From SZUA-309 sp965232595 (lineage in GTDB: Bacteria > Pseudomonadota > Gammaproteobacteria > Pseudomonadales > Azotimanducaceae), in NCBI GenBank assembly GCA_965232595.1, contig OZ246983.1, positions 1,178,001 to 1,242,000 of the forward strand: a DNA stretch of 64,000 bases, given 5' to 3'. Under the pieces are notes generated by a model. It had not been told where the DNA came from. It ran no database searches and worked only from the letters and a program-made list of their open reading frames with translations. Positions within the stretch are counted from its first letter, which is position 1, and each line of letters begins with the position of its first letter. The translations under genes and the position numbers were made by a program. Of this stretch, positions 17,764 to 25,255 are shown piece after piece.

Positions 17764-18814
17764 TCTGCGCCGCCAGCGGGTGGTCGCCGCCTTTCAGCAG
17801 CGTCGCCGCCAGCTCGCTGAGATAAGGCGCCGTCTGAATGCCGAAGCCACCCTGACCCACCAGCCAGAAGAAGCCCTCCACATCGGGATCAAACCCGGCT
17901 GCCGGATACTCGTCAGGCAGGAAGGTGCGTAAGCCAGCCCAGCTGTGACTCATGCGCCGGACGTCCACCGTCGTCAGCTGCTGAAAGCGATCTGCAGCCA
18001 CCGCCAGGTCGTACTCGTCCGGCTGCGCATCGCAGGGCGCGGTCGGGTTGGTGTCGGCCGGCGACACCATGAGCAGGCCGGCTTCCGGCTTGAAGTAGAT
18101 GTCCCCTTGCACCCGATGCACCAGCGGCCAGTTGCTCACATCGCGCTGCAGATCGAGCAGGAAGGCCGTGCGCCGCAGCGGTTGCAGGCCGAGCGGTTGA
18201 ACGCCAGCAAGCGCGGCAACCTCATCACCCCAGGCGCCGGCCGCGTTCACCAGCAGATCAGCCTCCAGCGTCTGCTCAGCCCAGGCGAGCTGCCAGCTAT
18301 CGGGCCCGCGCTCGATGCGCTCCACCCTGGCATTGCCAACCACCTGGCCGCCCGCGTCCAGCAGCTGGCGACGGAAGCTCTCGAGCAGCGCGTGGGCATC
18401 CAGAGACAGCGCGTCACGCTCGATCAGGGCCCGCTTGATCTCTCCGGCACGGAGGATGGGCACCCGGTCGGCCAGCTCGGCAATTGATATTTCTTCCAGG
18501 GAGTCACAGCGTGGCAGCCAGCGTGACTCGAAGGCGGCCAGCGTTTCGAGCCCCGACTCGTCAGCCAGGGTGACGCTGCCCTGGACTTTGGCGCCGTGGG
18601 CCAGGTGGTAGTCCCGGCCCGGTGCGGTGAGCGCATTCACCACTTCGTTCTCGTAACACTCGATGGCCACCGCCGCCGAGCGACCGGAGCTGTGGTACGC
18701 CGGCTGGGATTCCGCCTCGAGCACGGTGACCTGAAAGTCCGCCGAAGCACGCGCCGCCACCGACATGCCCGCCATGCCGCCGCCGATCACTGCCAGTCTG
18801 GGTTTCGTGCTCAC
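17735..18814 (-). CDS. FAD-dependent oxidoreductase (D-amino-acid/glycine oxidase family)
   Basis: A 359-residue DAO-family flavoprotein. The N-terminal Rossmann motif is VIGGGMAGMS at about 9-18, followed by the acidic end of the second strand (VLEAE). The C-terminal FAD-contact region FWLVGQGGFGIQTAPYLSELAATLL (near 315-340) is also characteristic. Such enzymes oxidise the C-N or C-O bond of amino acids, sarcosine or 2-hydroxyglutarate; the arrangement is compatible with DadA- or LhgO-like members, but no substrate can be named. The ATG lies 61 bases from the divergent crotonase gene. Confidence 0.87.
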   Translation of the reverse strand: MSTKPRLAVIGGGMAGMSVAARASADFQVTVLEAESQPAYHSSGRSAAVAIECYENEVVNALTAPGRDYHLAHGAKVQGSVTLADESGLETLAAFESRWLPRCDSLEEISIAELADRVPILRAGEIKRALIERDALSLDAHALLESFRRQLLDAGGQVVGNARVERIERGPDSWQLAWAEQTLEADLLVNAAGAWGDEVAALAGVQPLGLQPLRRTAFLLDLQRDVSNWPLVHRVQGDIYFKPEAGLLMVSPADTNPTAPCDAQPDEYDLAVAADRFQQLTTVDVRRMSHSWAGLRTFLPDEYPAAGFDPDVEGFFWLVGQGGFGIQTAPYLSELAATLLKGGDHPLAAQISPARVRPG

Positions 18815-18875
18815 CTTGTCCCCCGCCGTGAAAGCCGTGCATTATCACTGAAAAGCAACGGATCGGGAGCAGCAC

Positions 18876-19619
18876 ATGTCGGAAACCGCGCTGGTAGATA
18901 GAGAAGATCAGGACGGGCTGGCCATTCTCAGCCTGAATCGACCTGAGGCGCTGAACGCCCTCTCGCCGAACCTGTTCGTCGAGCTGCGTACTCATCTCGA
19001 AGCGATCGGCGAAGCCACCGACGAGATCGGCTGCGTGATCCTCTGCGGTCGGGGACGGTCCTTCTCTGCCGGTAACGACCTCAAAGCCATTCAGGCCGGG
19101 GAACGACCGCCCTCAGCGCACTTTCAGGCTGAGACGCTGGAGATCATCGAGCGCCTGCCGCAGCCCGTGATCGCCGCGGTGCAGGGGCACTGCTACACCG
19201 GCGCGCTCGAGCTCGCCATCGCCTGCGATCTGCTCATCGCCAGCGAAACCGCGCGTTTCTCGGATACCCACGGCAAGTGGGGCATGTCGCCAACCTGGGG
19301 CATGAGCCAACGCCTGCCACGTCGCGTCGGCCTCCTGGCGGCGCGGGAAATGATGTTCAGCGGCCGGGTCGTCAGTGGCACGGAAGCCGCCAGCATCGGC
19401 CTGGCCAACCGCGCCGTTCCGGAAGACGAGCTGATGCCCGCTGTCATCGAGATGGCGCGCAGCTTCCTCGAAAACTCCTGGCATACCCTGCGCATGGACA
19501 AGCAGCTCATCAACGGCGGGCTCGACCGTCCGCTCGATCAGGGGCTCGCCTGGGAGCGGGAAGTCAGCCCCGGCTCCGGCCCGGACACCGCCGAGCGCCT
19601 GAAGAACTTCGGCAAGTAG
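18876..19619 (+). CDS. Enoyl-CoA hydratase/isomerase family protein
   Basis: A 247-residue crotonase-fold protein. The first oxyanion segment is FSAGNDLKAI near 63-72 and the second is HCYTGALELAIACDLLIA near 105-122. The residue after GALE that would be a catalytic Glu in true hydratases is present as Glu, while the second site lies in THGKWGMSPTWGMS and lacks the usual Glu, so the activity may be isomerase- or hydrolase-like. GGGAGCAGC precedes the ATG. The STAS-like gene follows after 11 bases on the same strand. Confidence 0.87.
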   Translation: MSETALVDREDQDGLAILSLNRPEALNALSPNLFVELRTHLEAIGEATDEIGCVILCGRGRSFSAGNDLKAIQAGERPPSAHFQAETLEIIERLPQPVIAAVQGHCYTGALELAIACDLLIASETARFSDTHGKWGMSPTWGMSQRLPRRVGLLAAREMMFSGRVVSGTEAASIGLANRAVPEDELMPAVIEMARSFLENSWHTLRMDKQLINGGLDRPLDQGLAWEREVSPGSGPDTAERLKNFGK

Positions 19620-19630
19620 TCAGAAATCGC

Positions 19631-20002
19631 ATGAGCTACGACCTGACCATCAGGGAGGCGGACGACTGGCTGCATGCCACGGTCACCGGCAACAACTCGA
19701 TCCGGAACGTGGAGGACTACCTGCAGGAGATTTTCCAGGCCACCCGGGAAACCGACTTCTCCAAGCTGCTGATCGAAGAGCGGCTGGAAGGCCCCCGCCT
19801 CGGCACCATCGAGGTGTTCAAGGTTGCCTCCAAACGGGCCGAAGAGTCGCGAGGCCGGACGATGATCATCGCTTACGTCGATATCTACGCGGAGGGTGAT
19901 CTCATGGCGTTCGCCGAGACGGTGGCAAAGAATCGTGGTTCCCGGGTGCGGGTATTCGCGAACGTCGCCGAAGCTGAGGAGTGGCTTGCGAGCGCCAGCT
20001 GA
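19631..20002 (+). CDS. STAS/SpoIIAA-like small protein
   Basis: A 123-residue soluble protein beginning MSYDLTIREADDWL. An alternating strand-helix pattern with a final segment VRVFANVAEAEEWLASAS is typical of the SpoIIAA-like/STAS family found widely in proteobacteria, in which a helix ends in EAxxWL. No catalytic residues are evident; homologues are of unknown function and some bind lipids or regulate partners. The open frame extends far upstream through the hydratase gene, but only this part looks like a real protein. It converges on the next gene with no gap: TGATCA at 20000-20005 contains both stops. Confidence 0.7.
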   Translation: MSYDLTIREADDWLHATVTGNNSIRNVEDYLQEIFQATRETDFSKLLIEERLEGPRLGTIEVFKVASKRAEESRGRTMIIAYVDIYAEGDLMAFAETVAKNRGSRVRVFANVAEAEEWLASAS

Positions 20003-20662
20003 TCAGGCTGCAACCCCGCGCATGAAGCCGGCCGCCTCCCTGGCCAGCTCATCGAACACGTCTTCTTCCGATTGCCGCGTCCGCTTCAGGATCTTGTAGC
20101 CGTGGTCGGCCGTGTCGAGCCAGCGCAGGTCCGCGCGCGGCAGCCCGGCAACCAGTGATTCCAGCAGCTCCGGCGTCGCCAGCCCATCCCGGGTGCCGCT
20201 CAGGAAGAGCATGGGCAGCTCGATGTCCGGCAGGTGTGCCGCCCGTTCGGTGCCAGGCTTCTTCGGCGGGTGCAGGGGGAAAGAGCAGAACACCAGGCCG
20301 TTGACGTCGGTTGCCGCCGGCTCCAGCACCGCGTGCGACGTCATGCGCCCACCGTAGCTGTGCCCGCCCGCAAACAGCGAAAGCTCAGGCGCCGCCTCCC
20401 GGGCGGTTTCCAGCGCAGCGAGGATGCAGGCGATGGAGGTCGCCTGGCTGTCGACCCGCCGTCGGCCCTCCTCCATGAAGGGAAAGTTGAAGCGCAGGCT
20501 GGCGATGCCCTGGCGGGCAAGCGCCTCGCTGATGCCGAGCATGTTGGCGTGCCGGAAGTCGGCACCGGCCCCGTGGGCCAGCACCAGCAGCTGCTCGGCG
20601 TCGTCCGGTCGGGTCAGCTCGGCCGAGAGACGGCCGTCGACTTTCAGCGCGGCGACGTCCAT
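20003..20662 (-). CDS. Alpha/beta hydrolase (KANL3/TEX30-like, dienelactone-hydrolase related)
   Basis: A 219-residue cytoplasmic alpha/beta hydrolase. The oxyanion strand is VLAHGAGADF near 27-36, the nucleophile elbow GGHSYGGRM near 98-106 and the acid strand LFLSGTRDGLA near 154-164; the catalytic His is in DTADHGY near 187. Members of this short branch are esterase-like proteins of unknown substrate. It lies 28 bases downstream of the ClpP-like gene on the same strand and is probably in one operon with it. Confidence 0.8.
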   Translation of the reverse strand: MDVAALKVDGRLSAELTRPDDAEQLLVLAHGAGADFRHANMLGISEALARQGIASLRFNFPFMEEGRRRVDSQATSIACILAALETAREAAPELSLFAGGHSYGGRMTSHAVLEPAATDVNGLVFCSFPLHPPKKPGTERAAHLPDIELPMLFLSGTRDGLATPELLESLVAGLPRADLRWLDTADHGYKILKRTRQSEEDVFDELAREAAGFMRGVAA

Positions 20663-20690
20663 CTCAGCCCCGCAGCCGCGCCTTGAGCGC

Positions 20691-21296
20691 TTAGTCCAGG
20701 TCGCCCATGTTCTGGATGATCTGGCCGACGATGCCGTACTCCACGGATTCTTCCGGGCTCATCCAGTAATCGCGGTCCGTATCCTTTTCCACCCGCTCCA
20801 GCGGCTGGCCGGTCCGCTCGGCGATGGTGGCGTTGATCCGCTCCCGGGTCTTCAGGATCTCCCTGGCATGGATCTCAACGTCTGCGGCGGTGCCGCCGAA
20901 GCCGCCGTGCGGCTGGTGAATCAGGAACCGGGTATTCGGCAGGCAGAAGCGGTTTTCCTTCTCCGGCGCCAGGTAGATGTGGGTGGCGATGCTGCCGACC
21001 CAGCCCGTGCCGACGGTCCGCACAACCGGCTTGATGAAGCGGATCATGTCGTAAATCGTGTCGCCCGACTCCACGTGACCGCCGGGGGAGCCGATGTAGA
21101 TGGTGATCGGATCGTCGGACTCGAACGACAGCGCCAGCAGCTTCTCTGCCGTGCGCCGAGCCACTTCCTGATTGATCTCGCCGAACAGGGTGACGGTCCG
21201 GTTTTTCAGGAGGGTCTGGTCCAGGAAGCCGAACTGCTTCGCCGCATCGGCGATCTCTTCCTCAGCGTCCAGCATTCGGGTGATGTCTTGGGTCAT
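20691..21296 (-). CDS. ClpP-like serine protease (paralogue, divergent active-site loop)
   Basis: From the ATG at 21296 (GGAG seven bases upstream) the product has 201 residues, close to ClpP. The head domain is conserved: SPGGHVESGDTIYD near 70-83, RFCLPNTRFLIHQPHGG near 116-132 and the handle-like helix EIHAREILKTRERIN near 141-155. The catalytic triad Ser102-His127-Asp176 is present, but the serine sits in GWVGSIATH rather than the usual QAASMGA. Canonical clpP lies between tig and clpX; neither is here, so this is likely a second ClpP that either joins the main ClpP in mixed rings or works with another ATPase. The ORF could be extended to 21416, but that would run into the divergent esterase gene. 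Confidence 0.85.
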   Translation of the reverse strand: MTQDITRMLDAEEEIADAAKQFGFLDQTLLKNRTVTLFGEINQEVARRTAEKLLALSFESDDPITIYIGSPGGHVESGDTIYDMIRFIKPVVRTVGTGWVGSIATHIYLAPEKENRFCLPNTRFLIHQPHGGFGGTAADVEIHAREILKTRERINATIAERTGQPLERVEKDTDRDYWMSPEESVEYGIVGQIIQNMGDLD

Positions 21297-21403
21297 GTCT
21301 GCTCCGTTCGCCGGCCTTCTGCGGCCGGTTGTGATTGCTCGAGAAAGCGCACATTCTACATCGAAAGCACTCGAATCAATCACGAACTGAAGGGGAGAAA
21401 CCG

Positions 21404-22324
21404 ATGCCGCTCGCACCGGAATATGAAGCCATGTTCAGCGCCCTGGCGGCCGAGCCAGGGCCGAAGATCAGCGATCTGAGTCCGGCCGAGGGCCGGGAGA
21501 TGTACCGCGTCATGCGGGCCGTTAACCCCGAGCTGCCGATCGGCTCGGTGGAGGATGCGCAGATCGAGACGGACGCGGGCAGCATTCCGGTTCGGATCTA
21601 CCGGCCCCAGGCCGCGGGGCCACACCCCATCCTGATGAATTTCCACGGCGGCGGCTGGGTGATCGGCGATCTCGACACCGCCGACGCGGTCTGCCGCGGT
21701 CTGGCCGAGGCGGTTGGCTGCATCGTCATCTCCGTTGACTACCGGCTGGCGCCAGAGCACGTCTACCCCGCAGCCGTGGAGGACGCCTACGCCGCAACCT
21801 GCTGGGCTGCTGCCAACGCTGAATCGCTCGGCGGCTCAGGCAAGCTGGCCGTGACCGGGGAGAGCGCCGGCGGCAACCTGGCCGCCGTGGTCTGCCAGAA
21901 GGCCAGGGACGAAGCGGGCCCGAACATCGACTTCCAGCTGCTGGCCTATCCGGTCGTCGACCACGACCTCAGTCGCGCGTCCTACGATGAGAACGGTGAG
22001 GGTTACCTGCTGGAGAAAAGCACCATGGTCTGGTTCTGGGACCACTACTGCGCGCCGGAGCAACGTGCTGAGGCAGCCGCCAGCCCGCTGCTGGCTGCGT
22101 CCCTGGCGGACCTGCCGCCGGCTGTGGTGCTGACCGCCGAGTTCGATCCGCTGCGTGACGAGGGCAAGGCCTACGCGGATGCGCTGACCGCGGCCGGAGT
22201 GTCGGCGAAGCTCATCAACTTCGATGGCCTGGTGCATGACTTCCTGGCCACCGCCGAGGTCTTCCAGTGCTCACGGGCGGCATTCGAGCAGACAGTGGCC
22301 AAGCTCAAGCAGGGGCTGGCCTGA
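21404..22324 (+). CDS. HSL-family (hormone-sensitive lipase-like) carboxylesterase
   Basis: A 306-residue esterase from the ATG at 21404, which has an excellent AGGGGAG site. The oxyanion motif HGGGW is at 81-85, the nucleophile elbow GESAGG puts Ser at 154, the acid is in TAEFDPLRDEG near 245-255 and the His in DGLVHDF near 278-284. This is the bacterial group IV esterase pattern, acting on short- to medium-chain acyl esters in the cytoplasm. The gene starts 107 bases from the divergent ClpP-like gene; YciI follows 42 bases after it. Confidence 0.92.
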   Translation: MPLAPEYEAMFSALAAEPGPKISDLSPAEGREMYRVMRAVNPELPIGSVEDAQIETDAGSIPVRIYRPQAAGPHPILMNFHGGGWVIGDLDTADAVCRGLAEAVGCIVISVDYRLAPEHVYPAAVEDAYAATCWAAANAESLGGSGKLAVTGESAGGNLAAVVCQKARDEAGPNIDFQLLAYPVVDHDLSRASYDENGEGYLLEKSTMVWFWDHYCAPEQRAEAAASPLLAASLADLPPAVVLTAEFDPLRDEGKAYADALTAAGVSAKLINFDGLVHDFLATAEVFQCSRAAFEQTVAKLKQGLA

Positions 22325-22366
22325 TCCGGCCCGCGAACGACCAAGCATTACAGCAGGAAACTCTCA

Positions 22367-22651
22367 ATGAAATACGTGCTCATCTGCGAAGACAAAAAAG
22401 ACAGCCTGGAAGTGCGGCTCGGCAATCGGGACAAGCACCTGGCCTTCATCGGCGAGCTGGGTGATCGGGTCAGCCTGGCTGGGCCCATGCTCAGCGATGA
22501 CGGCGAGAGCATGGTGGGCTCGATCCTGATCATCGAGGCGGATTCCGCCGCCGAGATCCAGAGCATCGCCGACCGTGACCCGTACGCGCTGGCCGGCCTG
22601 TTTGAAAGCGTCACCATCCGGCCGTTCCGCCAGGTGGTGCCCAGCGCCTGA
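22367..22651 (+). CDS. YciI-family protein
   Basis: A 94-residue protein of the YCII-related dimeric alpha-beta barrel family. The conserved positions are visible: an N-terminal strand KYVLICED, a His-containing helix HLAFIGEL near 24-31, GPML near 41-44 and DPYALAGLFESVTIRPF near 70-86. Family members are often small cytosolic proteins possibly acting on chlorinated or cyclic intermediates, with function largely unknown. It follows the esterase and ends before a strong bidirectional terminator at 22701. Confidence 0.88.
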   Translation: MKYVLICEDKKDSLEVRLGNRDKHLAFIGELGDRVSLAGPMLSDDGESMVGSILIIEADSAAEIQSIADRDPYALAGLFESVTIRPFRQVVPSA

Positions 22652-22700
22652 GCGGAGCGCTCCGCGAGGACAGCGCCAGCGTCCTGACAGCCAGGCACAA

Positions 22701-22728
22701 AAAAACGCGGCCCTCGGGCCGCGTTTTT
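22701..22728. terminator. Bidirectional rho-independent terminator
   Basis: A perfect 13-base inverted repeat AAAAACGCGGCCC / GGGCCGCGTTTTT with a loop of two bases (four if the closing C-G pair opens). T-runs lie on both strands, so it can end transcription of the esterase-yciI unit coming from the left and of the dehydratase pair coming from the right. Confidence 0.9.
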
Positions 22729-22751
22729 CGTCGCGTCAGTCGACGGCGCGT

Positions 22752-23159
22752 CTAGTCGACGCGGGCTTCCGCGTAACCGGAGAGCACCACCGTGCCGTCC
22801 TGGTTCTTGGTTTCCACTGCAAAGCGGGCAATACCGTCGTCCACAGACTCCACCGTCGCGGTGCCGGTCAGGCTGTCGCCCGGCCACACCTGGTTGGTGA
22901 AACGGACGCCGTACTTGGTCAGCCGGCCGTCACCCACGTAGTTGGTGAGCATGCCGCCGGTCATGCCCATGGTGAGCATGCCGTGCGCAAAGACGGTCGG
23001 GTATCCCGCCACCTTGGTGGTGAAGATCTCGTCCGTGTGCAGCGGGTTGTAGTCACCCGACGTGCCTGCGTACTGAACGATCTGAGTTCTCTTCAGATCT
23101 TCCACCAGGCTTTCGCTGTAGGTGTCGCCGATGTTCAGATCACTAGCTTTTAATGCCAT
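22752..23159 (-). CDS. MaoC-family hotdog dehydratase
   Basis: A 135-residue hotdog protein. The catalytic pair is in TSGDYNPLHTD near 34-44 (D-x4-H), followed by FAHGMLTMGM near 59-68, the hydratase-2 pattern. It belongs with the neighbouring FAS1-like dehydratase (12 bases upstream in the same direction): in many actinobacterial and marine proteobacterial genomes two such half-dehydratases form a heterodimer, in which this MaoC-like subunit carries the active site and the partner the long-chain binding pocket. The presumed reaction is (R)-3-hydroxyacyl-CoA or -ACP dehydration. Confidence 0.88.
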   Translation of the reverse strand: MALKASDLNIGDTYSESLVEDLKRTQIVQYAGTSGDYNPLHTDEIFTTKVAGYPTVFAHGMLTMGMTGGMLTNYVGDGRLTKYGVRFTNQVWPGDSLTGTATVESVDDGIARFAVETKNQDGTVVLSGYAEARVD

Positions 23160-23171
23160 TTCCGCTACCCC

Positions 23172-23678
23172 CTAGCTGTCCACCGGACGTTCAGTGCGAA
23201 CGCCGACGCCTGTGGCTGTGATGACGAGCTCGCCGTTCTGATCCCGGTACTCGGTGACCGACTCGGAGAACATCAGCTTGCCGGCCCGCTTGGACTCCTT
23301 CTCCCAGGTTTTGCCCGGCTTGGTCGTTGCGGTGAGCACGTCGCCCGGCTTCAGGTGCCGGTGGTACTCGAAGTGCTGCTCGGCGTGGAGGCCACCGCCG
23401 CCACCGCCGCCACCACCACCGCCGCCACCGGCTTCTTTCTTAACCCCGGTGGGCTCCTTGCCGGAACCGAACCAGCCGTCCCCACCCACCTTCGGGCGCA
23501 GGAAGTAGTCCGGATCGAACTGGGCGCTCGCCTGAGCAAAGGTCGGCGGCGCAATGATGGTGCCGGGCTCGGTACCCTTCGCGTACTCGTCGTCGTAGTA
23601 GATCTGGTTGTCGTCCCCTACCGAACGAGCAAACATCATGATGTGGCTCGCCTCGACGGGAAATTTGTCAGCCGCCAT
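23172..23678 (-). CDS. FAS1-like dehydratase-domain protein with a 13-glycine tract
   Basis: A 168-residue protein of the MaoC N-terminal (FAS1-like dehydratase) family. The hotdog signature is SHIMMFARSVGDDNQIYYD near 11-29 and PPTFAQA near 44-50; the second half has HAEQHFEYHRHLKPGD near 98-113. Between them residues 84-96 are thirteen consecutive glycines, coded by GGT/GGC codons, apparently inside a loop before the central helix. The ATG is preceded by ATAGGGGGGATC. It pairs with the downstream MaoC gene and probably forms the second subunit of the dehydratase. The open frame continues through the whole tract, so there is no frameshift. Confidence 0.85.
   Translation of the reverse strand: MAADKFPVEASHIMMFARSVGDDNQIYYDDEYAKGTEPGTIIAPPTFAQASAQFDPDYFLRPKVGGDGWFGSGKEPTGVKKEAGGGGGGGGGGGGGLHAEQHFEYHRHLKPGDVLTATTKPGKTWEKESKRAGKLMFSESVTEYRDQNGELVITATGVGVRTERPVDS
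23393..23431 (-). repeat. Thirteen-codon glycine (GGY) tract inside the dehydratase
   Basis: On the coding strand the tract is a run of GGT and GGC codons only; on the top strand it reads as (gcc/acc)n. It is a low-complexity trinucleotide tract and so prone to change by slippage. Length 39 bases, still divisible by three. Confidence 0.85.
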
Positions 23679-23729
23679 GTTGATCCCCCCTATGGTCTTT
23701 AAGTCATTTAAATCAGCGGACTGGCGAGT

Positions 23730-24506
23730 TTAGCGCCCTTTGAATTCCGGATCACGCTTCTCCAGGAAGGCGCTGATCCCCTCCATCTTGTCCTCGGTCT
23801 GCACCAATGCGCCCTGCGCGTACTTCTCCAGCATCAGCGCCCCGGCCAGGCTCGCCTCCATGCCGAAGTTGACCATGGCCTTCATGGTTCGCGGCACGAA
23901 AGGTGCGTAGCTGGCCAGCTGATCAGCCATCCGCCGGGCTTCCGGCAGCAGCTCTTCAGGCTCGACGATCCGGGTGATCAGGCCGATGGCCAGCGCTCGC
24001 TCGGCGCCCACCGGATCCCCCATCAGCAGCATCTCCATGCCCCAGCCGCGACCGACGATCCGGGGCAGGCGCGCGGTGGCGCCACCGCCCGGAATGATGC
24101 CGAGCTTGCCTTCGGGCGTTGCGAACCGGGAGTGCGGCGTGGCGATCCTGAGATCGCAACCGAGGGCAACTTCCAGGCCGCCGCCCATGCAGATGCCATC
24201 GATGGCGGCGATGGTCGGCTTCGGTGTCCGCTCGAGCTGGTCGGCCAGCCCCTGGACGATGGGCTCCAGGGCTTTCCTGAAGTCCCGGTGCTTCACCTCC
24301 TCCAGATCCGAGCCGGAGGCGAATGACTTGCCGCCGGCACCGGTGATGGTGATCACCCGAACCGCCTCGTCGTCCGCCGCGGCTGCCACCGCCGCCTGCA
24401 GGTCGTCCAGCGTGCCGAGGGAGATGGCGTTGTGCCGATCGGCCCGGTTGATGGTGATCAGGGCCATGGGGCCCTGCACCTCGTAGAGAATGTTGTCGTA
24501 GCTCAC
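23730..24506 (-). CDS. Enoyl-CoA hydratase (crotonase family)
   Basis: A 258-residue crotonase. The first oxyanion segment is FASGSDLEEV near 62-71; the second is GICMGGGLEVALGCDLRIATP near 104-124, with the catalytic Glu of GLEVALG; the second catalytic Glu is in FATPEGKLGIIPGGG near 128-142. Both glutamates favour real hydratase activity: trans-2-enoyl-CoA to (S)-3-hydroxyacyl-CoA. The GTG start overlaps the stop of the AsmA-like gene by four bases (GTGA), so it is the third gene of a DUF2959 / AsmA-like / crotonase operon. Confidence 0.9.
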   Translation of the reverse strand: MSYDNILYEVQGPMALITINRADRHNAISLGTLDDLQAAVAAAADDEAVRVITITGAGGKSFASGSDLEEVKHRDFRKALEPIVQGLADQLERTPKPTIAAIDGICMGGGLEVALGCDLRIATPHSRFATPEGKLGIIPGGGATARLPRIVGRGWGMEMLLMGDPVGAERALAIGLITRIVEPEELLPEARRMADQLASYAPFVPRTMKAMVNFGMEASLAGALMLEKYAQGALVQTEDKMEGISAFLEKRDPEFKGR

Positions 24507-25255
24507 CGGTTGAACATGTCCTTCACGCCGTCCAGATCAGTGCCGACGCGTTCCTGAAGTTCTTTGTCCAGACGCTCTTCGGCGTCCTGCTTCAGCTCAT
24601 CCACATTCAGGCTTTCCTTCGCCAGCGCTTCGGTGGACGCCTGCACGATCGGGTTCAGCAGCTGCTGCAGCGCTTCGCGGATGGTCACGCCCTGCGACTT
24701 CTCGCCAATTCCGGTCAGCCTGATGTCCGGGATCTCCACCGCCTTGTCGCCGAGGATGTCGGAGCTGAGCGATGTCCGGGCATTGGTGAAGGCGAAGTTC
24801 TCGATGATGATCTTCGGCTCCGGACCCGCCGCCTCGTCTGCCGGCGCGGCTTCGCTGGTGCTGTCGGAACCCAGGTTGGCCATCAGCGCCTGCAGGTTGG
24901 TATCGGTGCCTCTGGCAACCATTGCCAGATCCGCGGCGTCGATCTCGATGGTGCGAATCTGGATCAGGCTCTCGCTCTGGCCCAGCGGATCCAGGCCCAG
25001 CTTGATCGCGCCGAGGCTGAACGCATGCGGGCCGTCGAAGCCTTCCGGGTTGCCGATCACCAGCCCCCTGAGCTCGCCGGTTCCCTGGGTCAGGGATATG
25101 TCTGCCGAGCCCAGCCGGACGTCCACGCCCAGATACTTCGGCCCGTACGTTTCCACAGCGGTCTTGATCAGACCACCCGAGTTCATCACCAGGTAAACGC
25201 CGAGGCCGACCACGACCAGCAGCAGGATTCCGATCAGCCATCCGATGGCTTTCAT
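24503..25255 (-). CDS. AsmA-like inner-membrane-anchored protein
   Basis: A 250-residue protein with one N-terminal membrane helix (about 5-23) and a periplasmic part. The segment LGSADISLTQGTGELRGLVIGNPEGFDG near 48-75 is characteristic of AsmA/TamB-superfamily proteins (a beta-strand followed by a NPEGF-like turn). The domain is much shorter than full AsmA (about 600 residues). These proteins are linked to phospholipid transport or outer-membrane homeostasis. The ATG overlaps the DUF2959 stop by four bases (ATGA), and its stop overlaps the crotonase start by four. Role in the operon unknown. Confidence 0.7.
   Translation of the reverse strand: MKAIGWLIGILLLVVVGLGVYLVMNSGGLIKTAVETYGPKYLGVDVRLGSADISLTQGTGELRGLVIGNPEGFDGPHAFSLGAIKLGLDPLGQSESLIQIRTIEIDAADLAMVARGTDTNLQALMANLGSDSTSEAAPADEAAGPEPKIIIENFAFTNARTSLSSDILGDKAVEIPDIRLTGIGEKSQGVTIREALQQLLNPIVQASTEALAKESLNVDELKQDAEERLDKELQERVGTDLDGVKDMFNR

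Noticed and set aside
23393..23431. Repeated gcc/acc units as a CRISPR-like or microsatellite non-coding array
   Set aside because: The units are codons of an intact gene (glycine run), without spacers.
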